Below, one piece after another: positions 50,512-59,022 of a stretch of DNA of 64,000 bases. The stretch is from an uncultured Eubacteriales bacterium (GTDB taxonomy: Bacteria; Bacillota; Clostridia; Oscillospirales; Acutalibacteraceae), in NCBI GenBank assembly GCA_910584745.1, contig CAJUDG010000002.1, positions 124,001 through 188,000 of the forward strand, written 5' to 3'. Each line of letters starts with the position of its first letter. The stretch's first letter is position 1. The notes beneath the pieces were generated by a model, which had not been told where the DNA came from, did no database searches, and saw only the letters and a program-made list of their open reading frames with translations. A program made the position numbers and the translations under genes.

Positions 50512-52014
50512 TTATTTTATAGTTATATCCAGACCAAGCCCGTTCACCCAAGCCGCAAGCTCTGTATCAGAAATACTGCCGCTAAACCGCCGACCATCCA
50601 GCCAGTCAGCGCCGCTGGCCAAACTCTGTAGATTTGTGGCGCTGGAGCCGATAGGGCTGCTGCCGGAGGTGCAGAAGGGTACGATGGTCGTGCCGGAAAA
50701 ATCATAGCTTTCTAGGAAGGTGCTGATGATTTTCGGAGCCTGCCCCCACCAGATGGGGTAGCCGATAAACACCACGTCGTACTGGCTCATATCATTTACC
50801 GAGCCGGAGATGGCGGGCCGGACACTGGGGTCGTTCTGCTCCTGATTGGCCCGGCAGTCGCTATTGCTGTAGTTCAAGTCCGCGGAGGTGTATGGCACTT
50901 GCGGGACGATCTCATAAATACCCGCGCCTATACTGTCTGCCAGCCGCTGGGCGACACCTTCTGTGGTGTTGGTAGCGGAGAAATAGGCCACCAGCACCTT
51001 CGGTGTATCGTCCGGCTCCGGCGCGGGGTTGTCCTCCATCCTTCTGACCGTAATAGTGCCGGACATACCACTCACCAGCTCGCTGCCGGAAACCACCCGT
51101 CCCAACTCAAACAGAGAAGAATTTTGGCTGTAATCTCCATAGAACATCACCACATCTCCCCACGGGGCATAGTAGGCCAAAGTCCCGGCCCCGTCGCTTG
51201 CCTGGGGCGTACCGCTGGTGTCCAGTGACTGGGGCGGATAGAAAATCTTCTCATTGGTGCTGTAGTCCTCAACCGGGATGGTGATAGGCAGCTGCTCATA
51301 AAGGGAATCCGCCGCGGGGCTGTCATTGAGCTCGTAAACCACGCTGCCGTTTTCAGCCTGCACCACGATCTGCCGGGACGGAGTTGGAGCAGGCGTTTCA
51401 TTGACCAGCTTATGGTAGTTCATCAGCATTGTGGCAACCTCGGCGCGGGTGGCATTGCCCTGGGGGTCAAAGCAGTTATTTCCTTTTCCGTTGACGATGC
51501 CGTTGGCCCTGGCCCAGTCCACCGCCTCCAGGGCATAGGAGGAGATTTGCGCCGCGTCGGTAAACTCCGCGTCCTTTCCCACCTCCGGTCTGCCCTCGTA
51601 CCGCCAGAGGATCGCCGCGATCTGCTCCCGCGTAATGGGGTCATTCGTACCGAACCGCCCATTGCCATAGCCGGAAACGATATGATTCTGCTGAGCCCAA
51701 AGGATGCCGTCTGTATACCATTGACCGGCAGGCACATCCGTGAAGGGATTTGTATGATCGACCTGGGGCTCCCCCGCTATGCGGTACAGGACTGTGGCCA
51801 GCATGGCGCGGCTCATATTGTTGTTTGGCGAAAAATTATTATTTCCGGTACCGCTCATCAGGTTATTATCCCGACAGTATTCGACGGCTCCGGCATACCA
51901 AGCGCCCGCGTCCACATCGGCAAAGCCGGTATCATTCAGCGCTGCATAGGCTGGAATGGCACAGCCGACCAATAAAGTCAGGGCAAGAATAACAGATAAT
52001 ATTTTCTTTGACAT
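50512..52014 (-). CDS. Surface protein: three SLH repeats, cyclophilin-like domain, flavodoxin domain
   Basis: 500 residues. Signal peptide (1-24), SLH repeats at about 28-75, 90-135 and 150-195 (FADVDAGAWYAGAVEYCRDN and two variants) that anchor to wall polymers, a cyclophilin-like domain (about 215-325; FYPPQSLDTSGTP, LAYYAPWGDVVMFYGDY), then flavodoxin (about 338-500) with VAYFSATNTTEGVA phosphate loop and FIGYPIWWGQAP. The flavodoxin part is nearly the same as that of the 55025 gene. An outside-facing flavin protein is inferred. Confidence 0.9.
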   Translation of the reverse strand: MSKKILSVILALTLLVGCAIPAYAALNDTGFADVDAGAWYAGAVEYCRDNNLMSGTGNNNFSPNNNMSRAMLATVLYRIAGEPQVDHTNPFTDVPAGQWYTDGILWAQQNHIVSGYGNGRFGTNDPITREQIAAILWRYEGRPEVGKDAEFTDAAQISSYALEAVDWARANGIVNGKGNNCFDPQGNATRAEVATMLMNYHKLVNETPAPTPSRQIVVQAENGSVVYELNDSPAADSLYEQLPITIPVEDYSTNEKIFYPPQSLDTSGTPQASDGAGTLAYYAPWGDVVMFYGDYSQNSSLFELGRVVSGSELVSGMSGTITVRRMEDNPAPEPDDTPKVLVAYFSATNTTEGVAQRLADSIGAGIYEIVPQVPYTSADLNYSNSDCRANQEQNDPSVRPAISGSVNDMSQYDVVFIGYPIWWGQAPKIISTFLESYDFSGTTIVPFCTSGSSPIGSSATNLQSLASGADWLDGRRFSGSISDTELAAWVNGLGLDITIK

Positions 52015-52032
52015 ATCTTTGACCTCCTGATT

Positions 52033-53550
52033 TTATTCATTCACTTTGATCTTGTTTTGATCGAGCCATTTCGAAACATCATCGGGCATACCCGACCCGC
52101 CGGAGTAGTTGATGGCAAGCCCTTCTCGCATCTCCGCATCCGGGGCCAGCTTTGCAATGGCTGTAAGGCTCTGCCCGAAGCGTCCGCCGCCGTGGGAACA
52201 GAAGGGCACGATGGTCTTTCCCGCAAAGTCATATTCCTCCAGGAAAGTGGCTACCGGCATGGGAATGGAGGCCCACCAGTTAGGGTAGCCTAGGATTATC
52301 GTGTCGTACTGGCCCATATCCTCCACATGGTTTGCAAGCTCGGGCCGGGCCTGGGCGTTTTGGTCCCCCTGGGCCTCGTCCAGCACGGTGTTGTAATCGC
52401 TGGAATAGGGCGTGACCGGGGTGATCTCAAACAGGTCAGCGCCGGTCTGGGACTGAATCTCCTCCGCGATGCCCCTGGTGTTGCCGCCCCAGGAGAAGTA
52501 GGCGATCAGCACCTTGCCAACCTTGTTTGTGTTTGTCTGCATGGTGATTCCCTCCACATTTCCGCTGCCCGCGCTGGCGCTTCGGACAAGCCGTATTCCA
52601 ATATTAAAGCTGGCGCTTGCCGCGGGAGCCGCCGCCCGGTAAGCCGAGCGCAAATTCTTAGCAAAATCATTCCAGCCGCCGCCCCGGTATACCCGGCGCG
52701 TACCGCTTGCCGGGCCGGTGGGGTCGGTCTGAGCGCTGGTGTCGTAGGCGCCGTAAAAGTCCCAGACCCATTCGCCCACGTTGCCGTGCATATTGTATAG
52801 CCCCCAGGCGTTGGGCGCAAAGCTGTCAACCTCGACCGTGCTTTCCCGGTAGATACCGGGCTTTGTTTCCAAATTGCCCTGGGAGAAATAGTTGTCCTCT
52901 ATGAGATAGGGGTAGCTGCCCCAATAGTTGGATTTCTCCGCGCTGATGGACGTTTCCGTATTAAACGGCGTGACCGTCCCGGCACGGCAGGCGTACTCCC
53001 ATTCGGCCTCGGTAGGCAGGCGATAGCCGTTGGCGGCGCGGTTCCAGGTGACGGTTTCGCCCTCCACCTCATAGGCGGGGGTCAGGCCCTCCTGCTGGCT
53101 GCGGGCATTGCAATAGCTGACGGCGTCCAGCCAAGAGATATTTTCTACCGGCAGGTTTTCGCCCACAAAATTGCTGGGGTTTTCCCCTGTGACCGATTGG
53201 TATTCCTCTTGGGTCAGCTCGAAAGCATCCATGTAGAAGTCGCTGACCGTGACGGTGTGCGGGGCCTCATCCTGACCCCTCCACGGTTCTGTATCAGGGC
53301 TGCCCATATCAAAGGTGCCGCCTGTTATCAGCACAAAATTTTCAGGGACGGGTACGTCCATTTCCTGCTCCTCCGCTTCGGATGAATTGACCGGCTCCGG
53401 CGTGGTTTCCGGCTCATCGGACGAGACGGCTGAACTCGCTGGAACAGGTGTTTGGGCTGGTGCCGAGGAACTGCCCATATCCTCTTCGCTGCAGGAAGCC
53501 AGCGCAAGCGGCAGGATAACTGCCAGCAACACACTTACTATTCTTTTCAT
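52033..53550 (-). CDS. Lipoprotein: FGE/SUMF1-like domain fused to flavodoxin
   Basis: 505 residues. Lipoprotein signal with LASC lipobox (cleaved before Cys 20), acidic linker to about 70, FGE-sulfatase/SUMF1 domain (about 70-325: LITGGTFDMGS, YRLPTEAEWEYACRAG, MHGNVGEWVWDFY, RVYRGGGWND) and flavodoxin (about 345-505: IAYFSWGGNTRGIAE, GYPNWWASIPMP). The FGE fold is also a C-type-lectin-like binding fold, so enzymatic activity is not certain. An unusual fusion. Confidence 0.9.
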   Translation of the reverse strand: MKRIVSVLLAVILPLALASCSEEDMGSSSAPAQTPVPASSAVSSDEPETTPEPVNSSEAEEQEMDVPVPENFVLITGGTFDMGSPDTEPWRGQDEAPHTVTVSDFYMDAFELTQEEYQSVTGENPSNFVGENLPVENISWLDAVSYCNARSQQEGLTPAYEVEGETVTWNRAANGYRLPTEAEWEYACRAGTVTPFNTETSISAEKSNYWGSYPYLIEDNYFSQGNLETKPGIYRESTVEVDSFAPNAWGLYNMHGNVGEWVWDFYGAYDTSAQTDPTGPASGTRRVYRGGGWNDFAKNLRSAYRAAAPAASASFNIGIRLVRSASAGSGNVEGITMQTNTNKVGKVLIAYFSWGGNTRGIAEEIQSQTGADLFEITPVTPYSSDYNTVLDEAQGDQNAQARPELANHVEDMGQYDTIILGYPNWWASIPMPVATFLEEYDFAGKTIVPFCSHGGGRFGQSLTAIAKLAPDAEMREGLAINYSGGSGMPDDVSKWLDQNKIKVNE

Positions 53551-53571
53551 ACTACAGTTTCTCCTAACTTG

Positions 53572-54330
53572 TTATCCTTCTAAATCCAAACCTGCAATCC
53601 ATTCCTGAATAGCTTCCTGAGAGTTATCCACATCCGGGCGGTACACCCCAATCGGCTCCAAAATCGTCACATCATCCGGCAAATCAGCCGTGATATCCTC
53701 CATGGTGCTTGCCAGCCCGCCGGTTCCGTGGGTAACAAAAGGCACGATGGTCTTGCCGCTGAAATCGTATTCCTCCAGGAACGTGTGGACAGCCATGGGC
53801 ACCGTGTACCACCAGTTGGGGAATCCCAGGAACACCACGTCGTACTGTGACATATCCTCCACATGATTCACCAGCGGGGGTCGGGCATTTTGGGCTTTTT
53901 CCTCGGCGGCACGGTCCAGGCACTCATTGTAATCGCTGGAATAGGGTTCTTCCACCAGGATGGAGAACAGGTCGCCGCCCACCTCCTGCTGAATCCACCT
54001 TGCCAGCTTGGCGGCGTTGCCGGGCAGCAGGACGCTGGCGGAGGTGGTCGCATCTACATCTACGGCGCTGGGGTCCTCCACATGGGTGTTCTCGGCCCAG
54101 GTGAAGTAGGCGATCAGGATGTGTTCTTTTTGTTCTTCAGGTTGTTCCGTAGAGGATTCTGTTGCCTCCGGCGTGGGGCCAGCTGGTTCCGCACTGGCTG
54201 ATTCCGGGGCCGGGGAGGCTGTCTGCAATACAGGGGTGGGGGATGGGGGAACGCTGCCGGTTTGGGGTGCGGTGCTGCAAGCCGACAAAGTCAGAATAAG
54301 GCAGATTGTAAATAAAATGATCCTTTTCAT
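53572..54330 (-). CDS. Flavodoxin-domain lipoprotein
   Basis: 252 residues from ATG 54330, which overlaps the DUF4405 stop by 4 bp. Lipobox LSAC, Ser/Pro/Glu-rich linker (about 20-65), flavodoxin domain with LIAYFTWAENTH, VVFLGFPNWWYTVPMA and GKTIVPFVTHGTGG. Acts outside the membrane. Linker differs between the paralogues while the domain is kept. Confidence 0.9.
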   Translation of the reverse strand: MKRIILFTICLILTLSACSTAPQTGSVPPSPTPVLQTASPAPESASAEPAGPTPEATESSTEQPEEQKEHILIAYFTWAENTHVEDPSAVDVDATTSASVLLPGNAAKLARWIQQEVGGDLFSILVEEPYSSDYNECLDRAAEEKAQNARPPLVNHVEDMSQYDVVFLGFPNWWYTVPMAVHTFLEEYDFSGKTIVPFVTHGTGGLASTMEDITADLPDDVTILEPIGVYRPDVDNSQEAIQEWIAGLDLEG

Positions 54331-55007
54331 TTCCCGACACCCCCTTTCTTTTTCTGTTTGTTTTGTGACAGCTTTGCCAAATAATACGCCACCGCCGCAA
54401 ACAGCCCCATGATAGCCATATGGTTCAAATAAAACAACGGCGCGGGTTCGCTGAAATCGAAAAATGCGAAATGGGTCTGCATGAGCATATAGGTCAGAAA
54501 TCCCCGGCAGATAAACTCCCACAGCCCGTATGCGGCAATGGTGCTGGTGACGATCCTCAGCGGGATTTTCCATTTGCCGCTGGGCTGCTTTGCAATCTTC
54601 CGCGCCATTGCCATCACCAAGCCCCAGTGCAGCCCCAGGTGGAGGCTTATCAGCACAAAGCACCAATAGGAACCGGCAAGATGCAGAGTCCGTGCCGCCG
54701 CTATTGTGCCCGGTATCGAGAGGGGGAGGACGTGGTTGTTCATCAAAAAGCCGCTGACCGCCGTTCCTAGCATTGCCGCAATGAGCAGGACGTTTACCAC
54801 TGTCCCGACTACACGAAGGAGTGAATATTTGCCCTTGAAAACCGCCGCATACCATTTGCGGTTCAGAAGATTGTGCGCCACGACCGTAACAAACATGGCC
54901 ACTCCCAGCCACTCATGGGCAACCTCGCCGGTGAGGGGGTAGGCCATCAAGGTCAGCAGGAGAACGGTCATAATAACGTCCAGGGCGTGTTTCGCTCTAT
55001 GATTCAC
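54327..55007 (-). CDS. DUF4405 membrane protein (cytochrome-like)
   Basis: About 226 residues; GTG 55007 fits the SD AAGGTGG better than GTG 55016. Five or more membrane helices with His in several (VAHEWLG, VVAHNLLNRKW, LHLAGSYWCF, ISLHLGLHWG), the pattern of DUF4405 proteins, some of which bind b-type haem. In an operon with secreted flavodoxins it could move electrons across the membrane. That role is inference. Confidence 0.8.
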   Translation of the reverse strand: MNHRAKHALDVIMTVLLLTLMAYPLTGEVAHEWLGVAMFVTVVAHNLLNRKWYAAVFKGKYSLLRVVGTVVNVLLIAAMLGTAVSGFLMNNHVLPLSIPGTIAAARTLHLAGSYWCFVLISLHLGLHWGLVMAMARKIAKQPSGKWKIPLRIVTSTIAAYGLWEFICRGFLTYMLMQTHFAFFDFSEPAPLFYLNHMAIMGLFAAVAYYLAKLSQNKQKKKGGVGK

Positions 55008-55024
55008 GGTAACCACCTTCCTGA

Positions 55025-55750
55025 TTACGCAAGCCCAAGCCCGCTCAGCCAGCTTTCCATGTCATCGCCGGGTGAGAGACGTGTGCCGTCCAGCCAATTC
55101 GCCGTATCCGAGGCGGAGCCGTGCAGGTTTGTGGCGCTGGAGCCAACTCCGCTGCTGGCCGAGGTACAGAAGGGCACGATGGTCTTGCCGGAAAAGTCGT
55201 AGCTTTCCATAAAGGTGTAGATGATTTTCGGGGCCTGCCCCCACCAGATGGGGTACCCGATGAAAACAGTGTCATAATCGTCCATATTTTCCACCGAGCC
55301 GGAGATGGCAGGGCGGCAGGACTCATCGTTCTGCTCCTGGTTAGCGCGGCAGTCGCTATTGCTGTAATTCAAGTCCGCCTCCGTATAGGGCTGCTCCGGC
55401 ACGATCTCATAGGTGTCCGCGCCCAGCGCGGCGGCAATGTCCCCGGCGACACTTTCCGTATTGCCTGTGCAGGAGAAGTAGGCCACCAAAGTTTTGCCGC
55501 CTGTTTCTTCCGGCGCGCTTGCTTCGGTATGGCTGGGTTCCTCGCTTGAGATTTCAGAACTGGATGCCTCCACGTTTGATGAAGATTGCTCCGTCTGGCT
55601 GCTTTCTTCCGGCTGACTGCTTTCCGATTGTGTGGGCGCCGAAGATACTGGACTGCTGGACGAACTTCTTTGCGTTCCACAGGCCGCCAATGCCAAAACC
55701 ATGCACAGAGCCAAGGACAGCACAAGGAATCTTTTTACGTTGCTTTTCAC
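55025..55750 (-). CDS. Flavodoxin-domain lipoprotein
   Basis: 241 residues. Lipobox LAAC, a long Ser/Glu-rich linker (about 25-85) and a flavodoxin domain: TLVAYFSCTGNTESVAGDIA, then NYSNSDCRANQEQND and FIGYPIWWGQAPKI. The domain is almost identical to that of the SLH protein at 50512. Second gene of the operon. Confidence 0.9.
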   Translation of the reverse strand: MKSNVKRFLVLSLALCMVLALAACGTQRSSSSSPVSSAPTQSESSQPEESSQTEQSSSNVEASSSEISSEEPSHTEASAPEETGGKTLVAYFSCTGNTESVAGDIAAALGADTYEIVPEQPYTEADLNYSNSDCRANQEQNDESCRPAISGSVENMDDYDTVFIGYPIWWGQAPKIIYTFMESYDFSGKTIVPFCTSASSGVGSSATNLHGSASDTANWLDGTRLSPGDDMESWLSGLGLA

Positions 55751-55762
55751 GACAATACCTCC

Positions 55763-56557
55763 TTATTTCTCACAGGCCGGTATTTCCAGCCACTTCAATA
55801 CGTGCTGAATGTACTCGTCCCAAAAATACCAGTCATGTACGCCATCGCCTTCCTCATAGGTGACATTGGCCCCGGCCTCTTTCAAGGCTTCCGCAATCGA
55901 ACGGTTTGCATCGATCAGCGGGTCCTGCAAGCCACAGGCTACATAAAACTCCGGTAAGTGGTTGGTTCCGTCTGCCGCGTTCCTCTCCCGGATGCACTTC
56001 ATCAGATAGCGGGGGTTGCGGTCGGTTTCCTCCATAGCGTCCAGGTCGCCGATGTTTTGCAGCTCACCGATGGTGTTGCCCTTGGTTTTTACCCACTTAC
56101 GCGGGCACTCAAAGAAATGCACCGCGCCGGAAAGCACGGCGGCCTTCCCAAAGGTATCGCAGTATTTCAGTCCATTCCGACAAGCGCCATAGCCGCCCAT
56201 GGAGAGCCCGGCGATGTAGGTTTCCTCCCGCCTATGGGAGAGGGGGAACATCTCCCGCGTCACCTTGACCAGTTCCTCGCCGATATAAGCCCCGAAATCC
56301 CCCAGACAGCCGTCCTTCACGGGGATATCCAGATAGAAGGAATTTTCGTCTGAAGGCATGACCACCGCCAGGCCCTTTTCCTCCGCCCACATTTTGATCC
56401 GAGTGTTTTGCAGCCAGGCGCTGCTGTTTTCGGTCAGGCCGTGGAGAAGATAAAGGGTGGGGTACGGCGCCTTGAATCTTTCCGTAGGCAGGATGGCCTG
56501 GAACGCCACCTGACGTTTTAGTGTTTGGGAACGGAATTCCGCGTGTAATAATGCCAT
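55763..56557 (-). CDS. Alpha/beta-fold esterase (EstA-like)
   Basis: 264 residues from ATG 56557. LYLLHGLTENSSAWL (oxyanion region), GLSMGGYGA (nucleophile elbow), ACGLQDPLI with Asp and GVHDWYFW with His make a complete Ser-Asp-His triad. Related to tributyrin esterases/S-formylglutathione-type hydrolases. First gene after the palindrome-covered promoter. Confidence 0.9.
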   Translation of the reverse strand: MALLHAEFRSQTLKRQVAFQAILPTERFKAPYPTLYLLHGLTENSSAWLQNTRIKMWAEEKGLAVVMPSDENSFYLDIPVKDGCLGDFGAYIGEELVKVTREMFPLSHRREETYIAGLSMGGYGACRNGLKYCDTFGKAAVLSGAVHFFECPRKWVKTKGNTIGELQNIGDLDAMEETDRNPRYLMKCIRERNAADGTNHLPEFYVACGLQDPLIDANRSIAEALKEAGANVTYEEGDGVHDWYFWDEYIQHVLKWLEIPACEK

Positions 56558-56600
56558 AACTTCATATCCTTTCCGCCATAATGACGTTGTGTCAGCATAA

Positions 56601-56629
56601 ATTATATCATATATTTGACACCGTGTCAA
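56601..56629 (-). promoter_or_regulatory. Operon promoter overlapped by a 15-bp palindrome
   Basis: Minus-strand TTGACA (56629-56624), 17-bp spacer, TATAAT (56606-56601). The -35 box is half of the perfect palindrome TTGACACCGTGTCAA (56615-56629); a further GTGTCA half-site lies at 56590-56595. Similar GTGTCA is found in the TetR promoter at 59699, so the TetR protein is the likely repressor. Confidence 0.85.
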
Positions 56630-56641
56630 TGATTTCCGATA

Positions 56642-56676
56642 AATCAAGCACCCCAACTTATCAGGGGCGCTTGATT
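56642..56676 (-). terminator. Terminator-like hairpin after the aldo/keto reductase gene
   Basis: AATCAAGCACCCC (56642-56654) faces GGGGCGCTTGATT (56664-56676) over a 9-nt loop; in the minus-strand RNA the single non-Watson-Crick pair is G-U. Only a short T-rich tail follows. It separates the TetR operon from the esterase promoter. Confidence 0.55.
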
Positions 56677-56686
56677 GGTGCACCTG

Positions 56687-57718
56687 TTATTTATTGTTCA
56701 ACGACCACACCTGCTTCTGCCCAGCCATGGCAGGCGTGTTCTGTGCCATCACGCCCACCAGCTTGTGGGGGACATAAGGCTCCTCCAGATAGGCGATTTC
56801 CTCCGCCGTCAGCTCCAGGTCAACCGCCTTTGCCGCGCCCTCGATATGATGGAGTTTCGTGGCCCCCACCACCGGCGAGGTCACCTTTGTCAGCAGCCAA
56901 GCCAGGGAAATTTCTGTCATACTCACGCCGTGCTTGTCGGCCAGCTCCGCCACCCGCGCAATGATTTTGCCGTCCTGCTCTGCCATGGCGTCGTACTTGC
57001 CTTTGGCGTAGGTATCCTCCTGCAAGCGCTTGGAGGTCTCGCCGGGGCGCTTACTAAGCCTGCCACCAGCCAGGGCACTGTAGGGGGTCATGGCGATGTT
57101 ATCCTCCGCGCAGAGCCTCGCCATTTCCCTTTCTTCCTCCCGGAAGATCAGGTTGTAGTGCCCCTGGATGGATACAAACTTCGCAAAGCCTTTCTGCTCG
57201 GCGATGGCGTTGGCCTTTGCCAGCTGGTAGGCGTAAGCGTTTGAAATGCCGATATAGCGCACCTTGCCCGCCTTGACAGCGTTGTTCAGCCCCTCCATGA
57301 TGTCGTATATGGGCGTGTTGTAGTCCCACATATGGTAGATGTACAGATCTACATAGTCCATGCCCAGGTGCTGAAGGCTTGTGTCCAGCAGCTTTGCGAT
57401 ATGTTGCTGCCCGGTGACCCCAGCCTCGATTTCCTCCCCGCTGCGGGGTATGAATTTTGTGGCCACCACCACGTCCTCACGGCGGGCATAGTCCCGCAGG
57501 GCACGGCCCACATATTCCTCGCTGGTGCCGTTCTGGTAGCCAATGGCGGTGTCGAAGAAGTTGACTCCCAGCTCCAGCCCGCGCTTGATGATTTCCCTTG
57601 AATGCTCTTCGTCGATGGTCCAGCTGTGCTGGCCTGTCTGAGCGTTGCCGAAGCCCATGCACCCCATGCAGATGCGGGAGACGTTCAGGTCGGAATTGCC
57701 TAACTTTGTGTACTTCAT
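56687..57718 (-). CDS. Aldo/keto reductase (no ferredoxin tail)
   Basis: 343 residues from ATG 57718. GVNFFDTAIGYQNGTSEEYV with catalytic Asp/Tyr, VVVATKF (Lys), DLYIYHMWDYNTP (His) and GISNAYAYQLAKANAIAE. Subfamily of NADPH-dependent AKRs. Close paralogue of the frameshifted gene at 61574. Last gene of the TetR operon. Confidence 0.9.
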   Translation of the reverse strand: MKYTKLGNSDLNVSRICMGCMGFGNAQTGQHSWTIDEEHSREIIKRGLELGVNFFDTAIGYQNGTSEEYVGRALRDYARREDVVVATKFIPRSGEEIEAGVTGQQHIAKLLDTSLQHLGMDYVDLYIYHMWDYNTPIYDIMEGLNNAVKAGKVRYIGISNAYAYQLAKANAIAEQKGFAKFVSIQGHYNLIFREEEREMARLCAEDNIAMTPYSALAGGRLSKRPGETSKRLQEDTYAKGKYDAMAEQDGKIIARVAELADKHGVSMTEISLAWLLTKVTSPVVGATKLHHIEGAAKAVDLELTAEEIAYLEEPYVPHKLVGVMAQNTPAMAGQKQVWSLNNK

Positions 57719-57737
57719 GGTGATACCTCCAATTTCT

Positions 57738-57947
57738 TTATACACCCGGTTTAACAAACAGGATATCTTCCGGGAATTGCTCCATGTTTTGCTCCCAATT
57801 TTCGGGTTGGATGTCCTGGATGGATACGAACACAAATTTGCGGTCGATCCCCAGTTCACTTGCGATAAAAGCCTGGGCCTTTCGGGCTAACCTCTGCTTG
57901 GCTTCCACGTCCCTGCCTGGAATCATTGTGATAGCAATGTGTGGCAT
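57738..57947 (-). CDS. 4-oxalocrotonate tautomerase-family protein
   Basis: 69 residues. Pro directly after the initiating Met (MPHIAITMIPGRD) is the catalytic base of this family; length and the Arg pair further on fit. Small quinone-like or carbonyl tautomer substrates are typical, but which one is used here is unknown. Confidence 0.88.
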   Translation of the reverse strand: MPHIAITMIPGRDVEAKQRLARKAQAFIASELGIDRKFVFVSIQDIQPENWEQNMEQFPEDILFVKPGV

Positions 57948-57961
57948 TTTGTAACCTCCCT

Positions 57962-58561
57962 TTACTCTGCAGCTTGAATGGTGATCTCCCCGGATAACCG
58001 GCTGATATTTTCCTCGCCGGAGAGAATGTTACCCAGCTCATACAGGGAAGGGTTTGCGCCGAAATCCCCATAGAACATCACCACATCCCCCCAGGGAGCG
58101 TAATAAGCCAGTGTTCCAGAACCACCCTCTGCCAAAGGACTGTTGCTGGTATCCAATGGGTTGGGAGGATAAAAGATTTTTTCATTCGTGCTGAAATCCT
58201 CTAGCTGCAGGGTAAGGGGCAGCTGTTCATAGAGTGAATTTGCTGCCGCACTGTCATTTAACGCATAGATTATCGTTCCATTTGTGGACTCTATCGAGAT
58301 ATGCTTTTCCATCGATTCTTCTCCTTCCAATGTGGTGTTAGCTGTCTTGCTCTCTGGGGGTCCCGCTGCGGCAGGCGGTGTTTCTGACGGTCTGGATACG
58401 GAAGTTGGGGATGGTGTTGAAGTGGGTTCTGCTGTTTTGGCCGGTTCTGTGGAGGCTTGTGGCTGCGCTTCTGAGGAAGAAGTTGGCTGCTGCACTGTAT
58501 TGCAGGCCGCGAGAATTACCAGCAGCAGGAACACGGAACACACAGCGTGGAATTTTTTCAT
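57962..58561 (-). CDS. Cyclophilin-like lipoprotein
   Basis: 199 residues. Lipobox LAAC, Ser/Thr/Pro linker (about 25-80), then a cyclophilin-like domain (SLYEQLPLTLQLEDFSTNEK, YYAPWGDVVMFYGDF) closely matching the middle domain of the SLH protein at 50512. Prolyl isomerase activity is not assured in this subfamily. Confidence 0.85.
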   Translation of the reverse strand: MKKFHAVCSVFLLLVILAACNTVQQPTSSSEAQPQASTEPAKTAEPTSTPSPTSVSRPSETPPAAAGPPESKTANTTLEGEESMEKHISIESTNGTIIYALNDSAAANSLYEQLPLTLQLEDFSTNEKIFYPPNPLDTSNSPLAEGGSGTLAYYAPWGDVVMFYGDFGANPSLYELGNILSGEENISRLSGEITIQAAE

Positions 58562-58581
58562 AGCATCTGCACCTTCGCTTC

Positions 58582-58830
58582 TTACGCTTCCTGATTGATT
58601 TTTTTCTTTTGTATCTCATACCGCAGGTAATCCAGCCGGTCTAACTGCTTTTCATGAAAATGTATCTCGTCCAACATTTTCCGGCGCTTTTGATTGAGCA
58701 TGAGCATCCGCTGGGCGCAAGTGCTGTCCCCCTCCAGAGCCAGGCGCATATAGCTCTCCGCCTCGTCCGGCGCAAAGCCGATATCATGGAGGGTCAGGCT
58801 CAAGCTCTCCAAGGCTTCCTGTTTTGTCAT
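58582..58830 (-). CDS. Small helical protein (MerR-C-like)
   Basis: 82 residues: TLHDIGFAPDEAESYMRLAL followed by a long helix with LMLNQKRRKMLDEIHFHEKQ. Resembles the dimerisation/effector helix of MerR-type regulators without a DNA-binding head. Found linked to AKR/flavodoxin loci by appearance here; function unknown. Confidence 0.6.
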   Translation of the reverse strand: MTKQEALESLSLTLHDIGFAPDEAESYMRLALEGDSTCAQRMLMLNQKRRKMLDEIHFHEKQLDRLDYLRYEIQKKKINQEA

Positions 58831-58856
58831 TTGCCAAGCTTCCCTTCTGAAAGAAA

Positions 58857-58953
58857 TGAGCGCCCCCGCCGGAGAAATCCTCTCTCTGGGGACGCTTTTA
58901 TTTTACCGCTGGTTGTGGTAAAAGTCCAATGCTTGGTTTCTATTTCAGTTCAT
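58857..58953. repeat. About 95-bp repeat, copy A (second copy at 62618)
   Basis: From GAGCGCCCCCGCCGG to TTTCTATTTCAGTTCATG this segment nearly equals 62618-62713. It includes a GCGCCCC...GGGGACGC hairpin. Copy A follows the TetR gene, copy B follows the LysR gene. The coupled frame MKIRAEKAGWNIHPV... (59023-58940, 27 codons) ending in MPLKHELK looks like a gene relic. Confidence 0.75.
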
Positions 58954-59022
58954 GCTTTAAAGGCATTTCAAACACAAAGACGGGATGGATATTCCACCCC
59001 GCCTTTTCTGCGCGAATCTTCA

